Shown: positions 54,733 to 63,243, numbered from the stretch's first letter. The stretch: DNA of 64,000 nt from Prolixibacteraceae bacterium (GCA_019163175.1 JAFLKN010000004.1:1-64000); one strand, 5' to 3'. The notes: generated by a model from the letters alone, not told the origin. Translations and numbers: made by a program.

Positions 54733-56049
54733 CTATATTTCCAGGTTTTCAATCTGTTCTTTAATCTCTCTCAGGAACAGCGTTGCTTCGCCACCATCGA
54801 GGGCCTGATGGTCATAGGTCAGCGACAAACCCATCATCGGAACAAAACCGTATACGCCATCGCCTAAATCTTTTGGACGGGGAACAATGGTACAAACGCC
54901 CAAAATGGCTGTCTGCGGTATGTTGATCACCGGTGTAAACATTTCGACACCGTAGTTTCCAAGGTTGGAAATGGTGAACGTAGCGGCTTCAGGAGCCAAT
55001 AACTCCGGACTCACATTTCCTTTGCGGCATTGTCCGGCGATTGACTGCATTTGTCCGGAAAGACCTTCTAGCGAAAGATCATCGGCATTTTTAATGGCTG
55101 GAACCATTAAACCACGATCGGTATCAACTGCCAGTCCAAGGTGAACTTTCTTGAACCAGCGCATTGAATCACCAATAAAATGGGTATTTACCTGAGGGAA
55201 TTTCTTCAATGCTTTGATCACGGCAAAGCAAACCAAATCGTTGATGGTAATGTTCTGCGAGATTTGTCCGGCGTCGAGTGCCTTCTTATATTTTTTGCGC
55301 AAGGCCATAATGGTGCGGGCATCGGCGCTCATGTGGTGAGTTAATTGAGCCGAATTTTGCAGTGAAGTGTGCATGGCTTTGGCGATCAGCTTCCTCATGT
55401 TCGTGAGTTTTTTCACTTCGAAATCGTCGCTGTAAACCGGATTGTACGAAATCAGGTCTTTCGCAATAGCTTTTCCGCCCAATCCTGTGGCTGCTTCTCC
55501 AGCTTTCAGGCCTTCTGCCTTGGCTTTTTCCTGTGCCAGCGGAGTGAGTTTTGGCAGTACCTGAGCGGCGGCTTCAATGTCGCGCTCGATAATACGACCT
55601 TCAGGACCAGAACCTTGAAGTTGCTGATAAGCAACACCTGACTTTTCAGCCAGATTTTTGGCACGGGGAGAAATTTTTACTTTTCCTGTGGGTTCAGCAA
55701 CCGTTTTTACTTCAGGAGCAATCAACTTTTCTACAACTACTTCACTAGCAGCAACAGTTTCAGCTAATGGAACAGCCTGCCCGCCCGGACGGAATTCGTC
55801 AACCGATTCACCGGCAGCACCGATTACGGCAACATTTACCAATACCGGAACTTCATCGCCCTCAGCAAAAAATATGTCGAGCAAAATGCCATCGGCTTTG
55901 GCATCTTCCTCGAACGACGCCTTGTCTGTTTCATACGAAAAAAGGATGTCGCCTACTTTCACAGCGTCACCCTTCTTCTTCACCCATTCACCTAAAATAC
56001 AGGTCTCAACTGATTGCCCCTGACGAGGCATAATTACCGGAATTGCCAT
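54733..56049 (-). CDS. Dihydrolipoamide acyltransferase (E2)
   Basis: 438 residues in the usual E2 order: one lipoyl domain (1-80) with the lipoyl lysine K43 in YETDKASFE, an Ala/Val/Pro-rich linker, a peripheral subunit-binding domain (about 127-163, ISPRAKNLAEKSGV then GPEGRIIERDIE), and the catalytic CAT domain ending in LTYDHQALDGGEATLF, where the DHxxxDG active site reads DHQALDG. It transfers the acyl group to CoA. It is the promoter-proximal gene of the set and divergent from gntR. Confidence 0.94.
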   Translation of the reverse strand: MAIPVIMPRQGQSVETCILGEWVKKKGDAVKVGDILFSYETDKASFEEDAKADGILLDIFFAEGDEVPVLVNVAVIGAAGESVDEFRPGGQAVPLAETVAASEVVVEKLIAPEVKTVAEPTGKVKISPRAKNLAEKSGVAYQQLQGSGPEGRIIERDIEAAAQVLPKLTPLAQEKAKAEGLKAGEAATGLGGKAIAKDLISYNPVYSDDFEVKKLTNMRKLIAKAMHTSLQNSAQLTHHMSADARTIMALRKKYKKALDAGQISQNITINDLVCFAVIKALKKFPQVNTHFIGDSMRWFKKVHLGLAVDTDRGLMVPAIKNADDLSLEGLSGQMQSIAGQCRKGNVSPELLAPEAATFTISNLGNYGVEMFTPVINIPQTAILGVCTIVPRPKDLGDGVYGFVPMMGLSLTYDHQALDGGEATLFLREIKEQIENLEI

Positions 56050-56077
56050 ATCTGATTTGTTTTAACAACTTTAGTCA

Positions 56078-56093
56078 ACTTGTAAACACAACT
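56078..56093. promoter_or_regulatory. Possible weak operator in front of E2
   Basis: ACTTGTAAACACAACT shares the left half and most of the middle of the palindrome at 56177-56192. It is 29 bases upstream of the E2 start. Support is only sequence resemblance. Confidence 0.3.
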
Positions 56094-56176
56094 ATAAACA
56101 ATACTGTCGCTTAAATCCTTATTAATTCAATAGTTAAAGCTTAACATTGTTTGACGCATCAAAACTATATTTTTAT

Positions 56177-56192
56177 ACTTGTATTTACAAGT
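56177..56192. promoter_or_regulatory. Candidate GntR operator upstream of gntR
   Basis: A 16-bp palindrome, ACTTGTATTTACAAGT (arms ACTTGTA/TACAAGT around TT). It lies just upstream of the promoter of the GntR gene, in the region shared with the divergent E2 gene, as expected for an autoregulated HutC/UTRA-type regulator. Confidence 0.5.
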
Positions 56193-56196
56193 TAAA

Positions 56197-56227
56197 TTTG
56201 AAAAATGATTTTTATTTTTTACTTTTG
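56197..56227 (+). promoter_or_regulatory. Promoter of gntR (-33 TTTG, -7 TACTTTTG)
   Basis: TTTG at 56197-56200 is followed by exactly 19 bases and TACTTTTG at 56220-56227. It fits the Bacteroidota consensus in both elements. The start codon at 56246 is 19 bases on, so the upstream ATG at 56147 would precede the promoter and is rejected. Confidence 0.75.
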
Positions 56228-56245
56228 ATTCAAATTCATACCGTT

Positions 56246-56962
56246 ATGGCTGAAGAAAACAAGGTGCCGCAGCATAAAAAAATCTACGAGATTCTCCGGA
56301 AGCACATTCTTTCAGGAGTTTACGAGGAAGGAAGTTTATTGCCATCGGAAAATGAACTTTGCGCTGTGCACAACATCACCCGGCCAACCGTTCGTCAGGC
56401 CCTGGAAGCATTGGTAAAAGATGGTTTTATCTCTAAAAAACAAGGAAAAGGTAGCATCGTGCGGAAACCGCCGCAGGATATTGGTATTTTGAGTATTTCA
56501 GGAACGGCTTCGGCCATTGGAAATCAATACCTGCAAACTCAAATTCTGCAAAAGCCGCAAATTAAACCCTGGCCTGAGAAATTTCCATTTGAATTGTCGA
56601 ATATTGAACGTGAATCGGGCTGCATTTATATGGAACGGCTACGATTGGTTGACGAACAGCCTGTATTTTACGATATCAACCACATTCCAAATATTAATCT
56701 GCCTCGGTTTTCAAGCCGTTCGTTAGAGAATAAATCCCTGTTTGAAACTTTGCGGACAAACTATCAGATTGAAGTGAAGGGCGGAGAACAAAAGCTGAAA
56801 GCGATTAAGGCCGACCAGCTTATAGGTCAGTTGCTTGGGCTAAAGATAGGAGAACCTGTTTTAAGTATAGAACGAAAATTAAATACCAACCGGGAAGGAT
56901 TCCACATTTATTCCACAATCTGGTTTAATTCGGCCAAGCACTCGATATTTGGGACATTCTAA
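56246..56962 (+). CDS. GntR-family regulator, HutC/UTRA type
   Basis: 238 residues: N-terminal winged helix (about 10-75; KIYEILRKHILSGVYEEGSLLPSE, then ITRPTVRQALEALVKDGFI) and a UTRA ligand-binding domain (about 90-235). HutC members usually bind small sugars, amino sugars or carboxylates. The most likely targets are the divergent E2-E3-E1 set and its own gene, and possibly the sugar-phosphate operon that follows. The effector is unknown. Confidence 0.9.
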   Translation: MAEENKVPQHKKIYEILRKHILSGVYEEGSLLPSENELCAVHNITRPTVRQALEALVKDGFISKKQGKGSIVRKPPQDIGILSISGTASAIGNQYLQTQILQKPQIKPWPEKFPFELSNIERESGCIYMERLRLVDEQPVFYDINHIPNINLPRFSSRSLENKSLFETLRTNYQIEVKGGEQKLKAIKADQLIGQLLGLKIGEPVLSIERKLNTNREGFHIYSTIWFNSAKHSIFGTF

Positions 56963-56986
56963 ACAATCATCAATTCGTTAATAATA

Positions 56987-57022
56987 AAAGCCGTTAGACA
57001 GTAATTTCTGTATAACGGCTTT
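56987..57022. terminator. Bidirectional terminator between gntR and the FSA gene
   Basis: AAAGCCGTTA / TAACGGCTTT 10-bp stem with an inner ACAG/CTGT stem. T-runs follow on both strands (TTTCTCTT and TTTTATTATT). Confidence 0.85.
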
Positions 57023-57046
57023 CTCTTATTAACTGTATGGGGGAAT

Positions 57047-57712
57047 TTAAAACTCAATATCGTAAAGCCCTTCAGCGTCAATTTCAAATTGTTTTACGCC
57101 GATGTCTGTCATCGGATGTTTAATAAGCTGATAAAGCAATTCAGGACTAATGGTTGCAGAATGAGCTCCAGCCATGCTTGTGCGGTAAATCTGGTCAACA
57201 GTCTTGAAACTGGCCGCCAACACTTTGCCATTCAGGTTGTACAGTGCAATGTTTTCAACAATATCACCCACTACTTCAATTCCATGCGACGAAATGTTGT
57301 CGAGACGACTAACATACGGCGCCACAAAATCAGCACCGGCTTTCATCGCCACCAAAGCTTGCTGCTGCGTAAAAATGGCTGTGGCGGTAACGTTGATTCC
57401 GGCATCTTTCAGAATTCGCATGGCACGGTAACCATTGGCTGTAACCGGAATTTTGGCATAAAAATTATCACCAAAATCAAAATAACTGCGGTACTTTTTT
57501 GCCTCACGAACCATATCTTCCGATTCGGCTGAAATCATTTGCACATGCACCATTCCGGTTCCAACTAATTCCTGAATACCTTCAATAGCAACAGAAAGTT
57601 TATATCCGGAATGAAGTAAAATCGTTGGATTCGTGGTAACACCTTCCAAAGGAAAAAATTTGTACAGTTTCCGGAGTTCCTCCAGATCAGCTGTATCGGC
57701 CATGTATATCAT
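57047..57712 (-). CDS. fsa: Fructose-6-phosphate aldolase / transaldolase-like protein
   Basis: 221 residues from the ATG at 57712, matching the short transaldolase subfamily (FSA/TalC). DTADLEELRK opens it; EGVTTNPTILL is the conserved block; the Schiff-base lysine is K87 in AKIPVTANGY; APYVSRLDN corresponds to the PYVxRxDD motif. It reversibly cleaves a ketose phosphate to a C3 pair. The frame extends to 57757 but that stretch is the palindrome at 57727-57754, so the shorter start is chosen. Last gene of the operon. Confidence 0.88.
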   Translation of the reverse strand: MIYMADTADLEELRKLYKFFPLEGVTTNPTILLHSGYKLSVAIEGIQELVGTGMVHVQMISAESEDMVREAKKYRSYFDFGDNFYAKIPVTANGYRAMRILKDAGINVTATAIFTQQQALVAMKAGADFVAPYVSRLDNISSHGIEVVGDIVENIALYNLNGKVLAASFKTVDQIYRTSMAGAHSATISPELLYQLIKHPMTDIGVKQFEIDAEGLYDIEF

Positions 57713-57726
57713 ATTTTTTGTTTTTT

Positions 57727-57754
57727 GTAGGGACGTTGCATGCAACGTCTCTAC
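57727..57754. repeat. 28-bp palindromic repeat
   Basis: A near-perfect palindrome, GTAGGGACGTTGCA joined to TGCAACGTCTCTAC (one mismatch pair). It sits between the Zn dehydrogenase and FSA genes and overlaps the extended open frame of the latter. Confidence 0.72.
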
Positions 57755-57759
57755 CATTT

Positions 57760-59019
57760 TTAATTCGCCAGCAAATATTCCTCAGCCTCAACCGACCACA
57801 AACCCTGATGACGATCGCAGATCTCGGCCAGTTTCGCAAATAAAGGTTCTGTTTTTCCCTTTTCTGCAAAATCCGAAATGGCAATCAAAGGCATTTCCAG
57901 ATGCGTGTAAATCAGTTTTTTTCCACCCGGAATCTGCGGAAGGTGAAGCGTGGTTTCAATCACGGCATTCAGTCCGCCAATGTGTGTTACCAATCCGGCA
58001 GGATCGAGTCCAGCAGTCATCACTTCCAGCGCCTCTTTCATGTCGTCGGTATTTCCTCCTGATGTTCCCACAATGTGTGTGTAGGCATAATGCACATTGT
58101 AAAAATTCATTTTGGCCTGAAGATTTTGATCAGACGGACCTGCAAAGAAATTCAAACAACCATCGAAAGCAAGGATTGCATCGCCTTGCTCAATAACCGG
58201 AGCGACCGGAGCAAACACAAACACATCGTCATAACCGGTATCTCCGGAAAGATGTTTCAGTTCGGCTACCGGATCTTCAATCTTCGTATTCAGATAAATT
58301 AATTCAATGCCGCGCTGGGCTGCTTCCTCAACGGTATAAATCGAAGCAGCGCGATCCAAACGGGTTTGATCGATATCGGTAACTACGCATAAGCTTGGTT
58401 TGCGGTCTGAACGGTGAATCACATAATTGATGGCAGCCAAGCCCATTGGGCCAACACCTGCGAGAATGGCCATTTTGCCATCGGCTACAATTTCCATATT
58501 GTGTATGTACGAACCTGGAGTGGTGTGGTAGTTGGCATGCATGGCGCCAATCACGCACGAAAGCGGCTCGGCCAGCGAGGCGGGATAAAAACCCGGACCA
58601 TCGTAAGCCAGCAAACAATCCTGAACCAGCACATCTTTCGGGATGATTACGTAAGTGGCGTCACCACCGATAAACTGGTACGAATATCCCGGAGCACTCA
58701 ACACGCCTACCGGACCTTCTTCGTAATAAATGGCCGGTTGAATCGAGAATTTTTGTCCGGCTTTGAATTTGTGTTTCCAGTTTTCGCCAATTTCAACCAA
58801 CTCGCCGCTAAACTCGTGACCAATGATGATCGGATTTTCGGCCACATCATTCGGAACACGTTTGTGATCGGTAGCCTGTTTGGCTGCCTTGTATGATGAC
58901 ATGCAAATGCTGTCGGAAACAACTTTTGCCAAAATTTCATCGGCTTTGATTGCCGGAAGTTCAAACTCTTCCAGTCTCAAATCTTCTTTTCCGTATAAAC
59001 GAACTGCTTTTGTTTTCAT
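57760..59019 (-). CDS. SorE-like zinc-binding dehydrogenase
   Basis: 419 residues of the zinc alcohol dehydrogenase superfamily. The N-terminal catalytic domain has IIIGHEFSGELVEIGENW and SDSICMSSYKA. The Rossmann domain follows, with ILAGVGPMGLAAINYVIH. The length and spacing resemble L-sorbose-1-phosphate reductase (SorE), which turns a ketose 1-phosphate into a hexitol 6-phosphate; this is a resemblance from memory, not a search. The open frame reaches 59037 but the ATG at 59019 is the natural start. Confidence 0.82.
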   Translation of the reverse strand: MKTKAVRLYGKEDLRLEEFELPAIKADEILAKVVSDSICMSSYKAAKQATDHKRVPNDVAENPIIIGHEFSGELVEIGENWKHKFKAGQKFSIQPAIYYEEGPVGVLSAPGYSYQFIGGDATYVIIPKDVLVQDCLLAYDGPGFYPASLAEPLSCVIGAMHANYHTTPGSYIHNMEIVADGKMAILAGVGPMGLAAINYVIHRSDRKPSLCVVTDIDQTRLDRAASIYTVEEAAQRGIELIYLNTKIEDPVAELKHLSGDTGYDDVFVFAPVAPVIEQGDAILAFDGCLNFFAGPSDQNLQAKMNFYNVHYAYTHIVGTSGGNTDDMKEALEVMTAGLDPAGLVTHIGGLNAVIETTLHLPQIPGGKKLIYTHLEMPLIAISDFAEKGKTEPLFAKLAEICDRHQGLWSVEAEEYLLAN

Positions 59020-59030
59020 ATCTTTTCTTT

Positions 59031-59168
59031 TTAACACAAAGGCACGAAGACACTAAGTATTTAGTTTCGTCATTGCGAGGAACGAAGCAATCTCATGCAG
59101 ACAGATTGCTTCACTTTGTTCGCAATGACGCAATTTCGAACATTTCTTCTTAGTGCCTTAGTGTTTAA
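59031..59168. repeat. Nested repeat: imperfect inverted repeat holding a CGTCATTGCGA element
   Basis: Outer arms 59031-59049 (TTAACACAAAGGCACGAAG) and 59149-59168 match as inverted repeats in about 17 of 19 positions with one gap. Between them lies the second copy of the CGTCATTGCGA family (59068-59130) with 11-bp terminal arms and an inner 10-bp stem GAAGCAATCT/AGATTGCTTC (59084-59093, 59103-59112). No gene. Confidence 0.78.
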
Positions 59169-59178
59169 TTTTTCTTTT

Positions 59179-61149
59179 TTAATTCAACATATTTTGACCA
59201 CCGGTTACGGGTACTGCCTGGCCGGTTTCGTATTCCTGTTCGATGATGTAATACACGGCACGCATCACATCAAGCGGTGTGCAGCCTCTTCCGGCCGGAA
59301 CCTGTGCCACGTAAAAACGTTTCACGTCTTCAATGGTTTTTGCTCCCGGTACTTTGCCTGCGTTCAGGTATTGTACAAACAATCCTTTCTCCGGATCAGC
59401 CCATAGCGGACCATCATAGAAATTGCCAGGACAAACTGAGTTGACCTTGATTTTGGCTGGCATCAGCTCCATAGCAAACGACTGTGTGAGGCCGATTCCA
59501 CCGAATTTACCTCCGGCATAAGCAAAATTTTTGTTACTGCCTTTCAATCCTGATTTGGAATTGATCTGGATGATATCGGTAAAATGATCGGCTTTAAATT
59601 TGTTCTGAAGTTTCATAACTGCCGAAGCATATTTGGCACACAGGAAGTAGGCCGAATAGTTCACTTTGGTCATCAGTTCGAAGGTTTCCGGAGTCATTTC
59701 ATCCAATCCGCCTGCACGTAAAATACCGGCATTGCTGATGAAAATATCCAGTCCGCCAAATTCGCAAACAGTTTGGAAAATCAGGTTCTCCACCGAAGCT
59801 GCATTCGACACATCGGCTCTTACAAAGAAGGCTTTGTTCTTGCCTTTTCCACCATTCAGCGATTCGGCAAATTTCACTCCCAGTTCTTCGTTCAGATCGG
59901 CAATCACCACATTGGCGCCATTTTCCATCAGGTTCTCCACGATTCCGGCACCAAAACCCTGAGCACCTCCGGTGACAATCGCAATTTTGCGATCGACACG
60001 TCCGGCGGTTGCTCCCATTGCAATGGCGCTGCGATATTGTTCCACTTCCCAGGTATCGATAAAATTCACCTGTTCAGCCGTCATTGGGCTTTGCCCTCCA
60101 AATTTTTCGGAGTACAAACTTACCAGGCAAGTGTCCATCATCACATCTTCCAATGTGGCAACAGCCTGCGCATTGTCGTTGGCCAAAATACAACCGATGC
60201 CTTTAATGCAAATGATTTTCGGTGTTTTAGGCTGCGTTTCGGTGTATGTTTTAATTTTTACTGAAAGGTCATTCAGCAAAGCATCCGCATCGCCAGCAAA
60301 TTCAGCATAAACGAATGACGAATTGCAATACACGATTCCGTCAGGAATAAATGGCAAAGCTATTTTCTGAAATTCAGCTTCTGAAGAAAGGAACCTTTCG
60401 TAGTAGGAGTTATTAATGACTTTCAAGGTTTTCAATTCCTTTCTGGAAAGCATCATGCGGATGGCCGGAACAATTCTCGCAGCAGCAGGATCAACCGGCA
60501 AACTGACGACTGGCTCAACTTCGCCAATGGCACCATTCAGCAAACTGATCACTTCGGTATAAATTTCGCGGATTTCGGCAGTGGTATCAGCAGCCACAAA
60601 AATTCCGTGATTCTGCAGTAAAATTACTTTCGGCTCTTCTCCTGTGCGGGCGCGGTATGCATTGATCCGTGTTTCCACTTCCTTGTACAAAATGTATCCC
60701 GGATCGACATACGGCACATAAACCACATTGTCTCCAAATAATACAGTGGTCAGTCGTTCGGCATTCGCGCTGCACATTAGTCCGTTGACCTTTGTGCTGT
60801 GGGTATGCACCACGAAGCGGAAAGCGATGAGATCGTGTAGCGAGGTTTCGACCGATGGGCGCTGTCCTTTTTCAGGATGAACACGCGAATTCAACAGGTC
60901 ATTTTTGATCTGGCTTTCGCGTTCCATCACATCTTCGGAATAAGTTTTCCCGGCAATCAATTGTAGTCCTTTTCGATCGAGTTGGGCAAAACCATCTTCG
61001 CCAATGGTTGCAAGGCTGTGTCCGCTAGCCTTGATGTAAATATGGTTTTCGTCTTTGTACGAAGTGTTGCCACCACCGGCAATGACGAAGTCTTTCTGCT
61101 TTCCGTAGAACTGTGATATTTCGATTAACTCCTGAATTTCTGATTTCAT
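59179..61149 (-). CDS. Bifunctional class II aldolase / short-chain dehydrogenase
   Basis: 656 residues, two domains. Residues about 1-390 form a class II (adducin-like) aldolase: GGGNTSYKDENHIYIKASG, a likely catalytic glutamate E101 in SVETSLHD, metal ligands H115 and H117 in VVHTHSTK, and QNHGIFVA. Residues about 395-656 form an SDR: TGGAQGFGAGI and the YAGGK active site (Y544, K548). The SDR end (PAGRGCTPLDV, VPVTGGQNMLN) recalls sorbitol-6-phosphate dehydrogenase, and the layout recalls RhaEW-type fusions. The substrate is unknown. Confidence 0.88.
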   Translation of the reverse strand: MKSEIQELIEISQFYGKQKDFVIAGGGNTSYKDENHIYIKASGHSLATIGEDGFAQLDRKGLQLIAGKTYSEDVMERESQIKNDLLNSRVHPEKGQRPSVETSLHDLIAFRFVVHTHSTKVNGLMCSANAERLTTVLFGDNVVYVPYVDPGYILYKEVETRINAYRARTGEEPKVILLQNHGIFVAADTTAEIREIYTEVISLLNGAIGEVEPVVSLPVDPAAARIVPAIRMMLSRKELKTLKVINNSYYERFLSSEAEFQKIALPFIPDGIVYCNSSFVYAEFAGDADALLNDLSVKIKTYTETQPKTPKIICIKGIGCILANDNAQAVATLEDVMMDTCLVSLYSEKFGGQSPMTAEQVNFIDTWEVEQYRSAIAMGATAGRVDRKIAIVTGGAQGFGAGIVENLMENGANVVIADLNEELGVKFAESLNGGKGKNKAFFVRADVSNAASVENLIFQTVCEFGGLDIFISNAGILRAGGLDEMTPETFELMTKVNYSAYFLCAKYASAVMKLQNKFKADHFTDIIQINSKSGLKGSNKNFAYAGGKFGGIGLTQSFAMELMPAKIKVNSVCPGNFYDGPLWADPEKGLFVQYLNAGKVPGAKTIEDVKRFYVAQVPAGRGCTPLDVMRAVYYIIEQEYETGQAVPVTGGQNMLN

Positions 61150-61165
61150 GATATTTTGTTTTCCA

Positions 61166-61218
61166 ACACAAAGACACTAAGTCATGATGAAAATTATAAA
61201 AACTTGGTGTCTTTGTGT
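61166..61218. repeat. Inverted repeat ACACAAAGACACTAAG
   Basis: ACACAAAGACACTAAG (61166-61181) faces CTTGGTGTCTTTGTGT (61203-61218); 15 of 16 positions pair. It is related in sequence to the outer arms at 59031-59168. It lies between two genes of the operon. Confidence 0.7.
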
Positions 61219-61234
61219 CTTCGTGTTTATATTT

Positions 61235-62470
61235 TTAATTGATAAAATGTGATATAACTGCCTTTCCTAATTCAACAAACAAATCGTATTCTTTTGTTTT
61301 GGCGTCTCCGTCGGCATTCAGGTAACCTTGTTCGCCTTTGGCAATCAGGTATTGATGAGCCGCAATGATGCAGGCACCTTCGAAGCCGATTTGTTCCAGT
61401 TCTTCGTCCAGATCAACACCGCCGCTGCACGAAACTTTAATCGGATCGAGCTGTGGGGTATTGTGTTCAGTACCGAAAGTGATCAGAAAATTCTTCGAGC
61501 GGAAGAAGGTCACAAAGTCTTTCAGCACAGCGAATGTGTTACGTCCGGGAATCAATTCCAGACTATACACGCCTTTGCTTCGGAGAGTTTCGTAAAGCTT
61601 CACGAAATCGCCTTCGTAATCGGTAAAGTTCCCTTTGGCATCGTCGAGCAAAACCGGATAACAAGGAATTCCACCAGCAGTGATGATTATGTCTTTCACC
61701 TGTTCGAGACTCAGAAATGCTTTCGGATCTTCAGGAACAAATGCCCGACCTCCGGCTTTCAGAAGGTTTCCACGGATTTCGTTTTCCAAACCGGACACAT
61801 CGGTCAGTTTCGATTTCACTTCTTTTCCGGAGAAAACCTGTGTATAGAATGCTCTTGTATCTTCAGGATTACTGAATTTTTCGTCGATGGCAATGCGCAA
61901 CGCTTTGGCAATATGGCGTTCGCGCAGCATGTTTTTGGCATAGTTGGCTTTTAGTTCATCGAAGTTGAAGCTGAAACCTGCGTTAAGTTCGGCCAGCAAT
62001 TCATTCAATTTATTTACCATTTCGGCAGTTTGTAAATTGCTTTCGTGCTGAACCTGCTCCAACAAACTCAATTGTTCACCGCCCAAAATAAGCGGACTTG
62101 TCAATCCTTTTCCGGAAAAATAGGTGCGGCCCGGATTGGCAGGATCGTTAACCCGAACTCCCGCCTCCTGTAAATCTTTCTGCAAAGACATGAATTCGAT
62201 GTTGAACAGTGGGAAGATTTTATATTTCAGGGCTAATTCAGCAAACTCGGCATAGCCATCGGTGGTATAAAAATCGTTGATTCCGAGAACCTGAACACCT
62301 TCGGCTTCGGCCAGTTGAAATGGTTGCTCAATTTCGGTGAATGCGCTGAATGAGAACGGCGTATGGAAATGACCGTTAACCAAAAGTGTATTCAGCCCGC
62401 CCTTCTTTCTCAGTTCATCAAGCAAAACCTGTTTGCCCGGGAAATTGGTAAATATTGATTGAGTGTTCAT
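61235..62470 (-). CDS. PHP-like metal-dependent protein of the sugar operon
   Basis: 411 residues. The N-terminal NGHFHTPFSFSAF (H34, H36) resembles the first HxH metal motif of PHP phosphoesterases; INDFYTTDGYAEF, FNIEFMS and FGTEHNTPQ stand where further metal ligands are expected. I do not recognise the exact family, and these motifs are off-consensus. It is the first gene of the four-gene operon, 85 bases before the aldolase-SDR, so it may dephosphorylate or otherwise process an intermediate. Confidence 0.68.
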   Translation of the reverse strand: MNTQSIFTNFPGKQVLLDELRKKGGLNTLLVNGHFHTPFSFSAFTEIEQPFQLAEAEGVQVLGINDFYTTDGYAEFAELALKYKIFPLFNIEFMSLQKDLQEAGVRVNDPANPGRTYFSGKGLTSPLILGGEQLSLLEQVQHESNLQTAEMVNKLNELLAELNAGFSFNFDELKANYAKNMLRERHIAKALRIAIDEKFSNPEDTRAFYTQVFSGKEVKSKLTDVSGLENEIRGNLLKAGGRAFVPEDPKAFLSLEQVKDIIITAGGIPCYPVLLDDAKGNFTDYEGDFVKLYETLRSKGVYSLELIPGRNTFAVLKDFVTFFRSKNFLITFGTEHNTPQLDPIKVSCSGGVDLDEELEQIGFEGACIIAAHQYLIAKGEQGYLNADGDAKTKEYDLFVELGKAVISHFIN

Positions 62471-62668
62471 TGTATATCTATTTTTAAGTTAATTCTGAAT
62501 TTCGGAATAAAGTAACAAAAATATAGCTCGATTGGCATCCTTTGCTATCCTGTTTATGGCGGAAATTACTTAGAATGAATTCTTCAAACAAGCATTGCAG
62601 AACTCGATGATATTCAGATTATTTAATAATTTTACGAAGTCAATTTATATTTATTAAATCAAAGGCTT

Positions 62669-63220
62669 ATGAAGACTTCGCATTATCTGATTATCGCAAT
62701 CTTGTTTCTAATGTTGGGCTGTGCAAAAGAAAAACCAGTTGAAAATGAATTCTTAACACTGAAAAAGGCCAATTTGCCAATTCCTATGCAATTTGATTTT
62801 TCAGCAACCCCAGATATCACTGTTCCTTTCACAACTTGTGCCCCAACTGAATTGAAAGTTTCTTTACCGGGTAAACTCTGGCTGAATGGTACGACTTCTT
62901 ATTTTGGTAAAATCGATGAGAAGAAAAGCTATGTCCTGAATAATAAGTGTGAATTAATTGACGGTAAGATTGTCAAAGAAAATTTTGCAGGCTTGATTAC
63001 TACTGCTGATGGAGATAATTTTAGTTTTACCGGTTGGATTCAGATAGATATTTCAAATGCTGTTAAAACACTATCGGCACCGGTTGTTGGTGAAATTCTT
63101 ATTACAAGTGGAACCGGAATTTTTGATGGTGTTGGTGGGACTATTACAATTTCTGGTACAGCCGACTCTGCAAACGGATCTATCGATTGGAATGGCGATG
63201 GTACAATGAAGTATAATTAA
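62669..63220 (+). CDS. Hypothetical lipoprotein
   Basis: 183 residues with a lipoprotein signal (MKTSHYLIIAILFLMLGC, cysteine at about 18) followed by AKEKPVENE. The mature part is beta-rich, with repeated Gly/Asn/Thr turns (GTGIFDGVGGTITISGTADS) like small beta-barrel or beta-sandwich lipoproteins. I do not recognise the family. It ends in a strong terminator and is convergent with ilvA. Confidence 0.7.
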   Translation: MKTSHYLIIAILFLMLGCAKEKPVENEFLTLKKANLPIPMQFDFSATPDITVPFTTCAPTELKVSLPGKLWLNGTTSYFGKIDEKKSYVLNNKCELIDGKIVKENFAGLITTADGDNFSFTGWIQIDISNAVKTLSAPVVGEILITSGTGIFDGVGGTITISGTADSANGSIDWNGDGTMKYN

Positions 63221-63243
63221 GCAAAAAAGGATTCTATAATAAT

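Noticed and set aside
56147-56245. N-terminal extension of the GntR regulator
   Set aside because: The extension lies upstream of the promoter and covers the operator palindrome; winged-helix homology begins at 56246.
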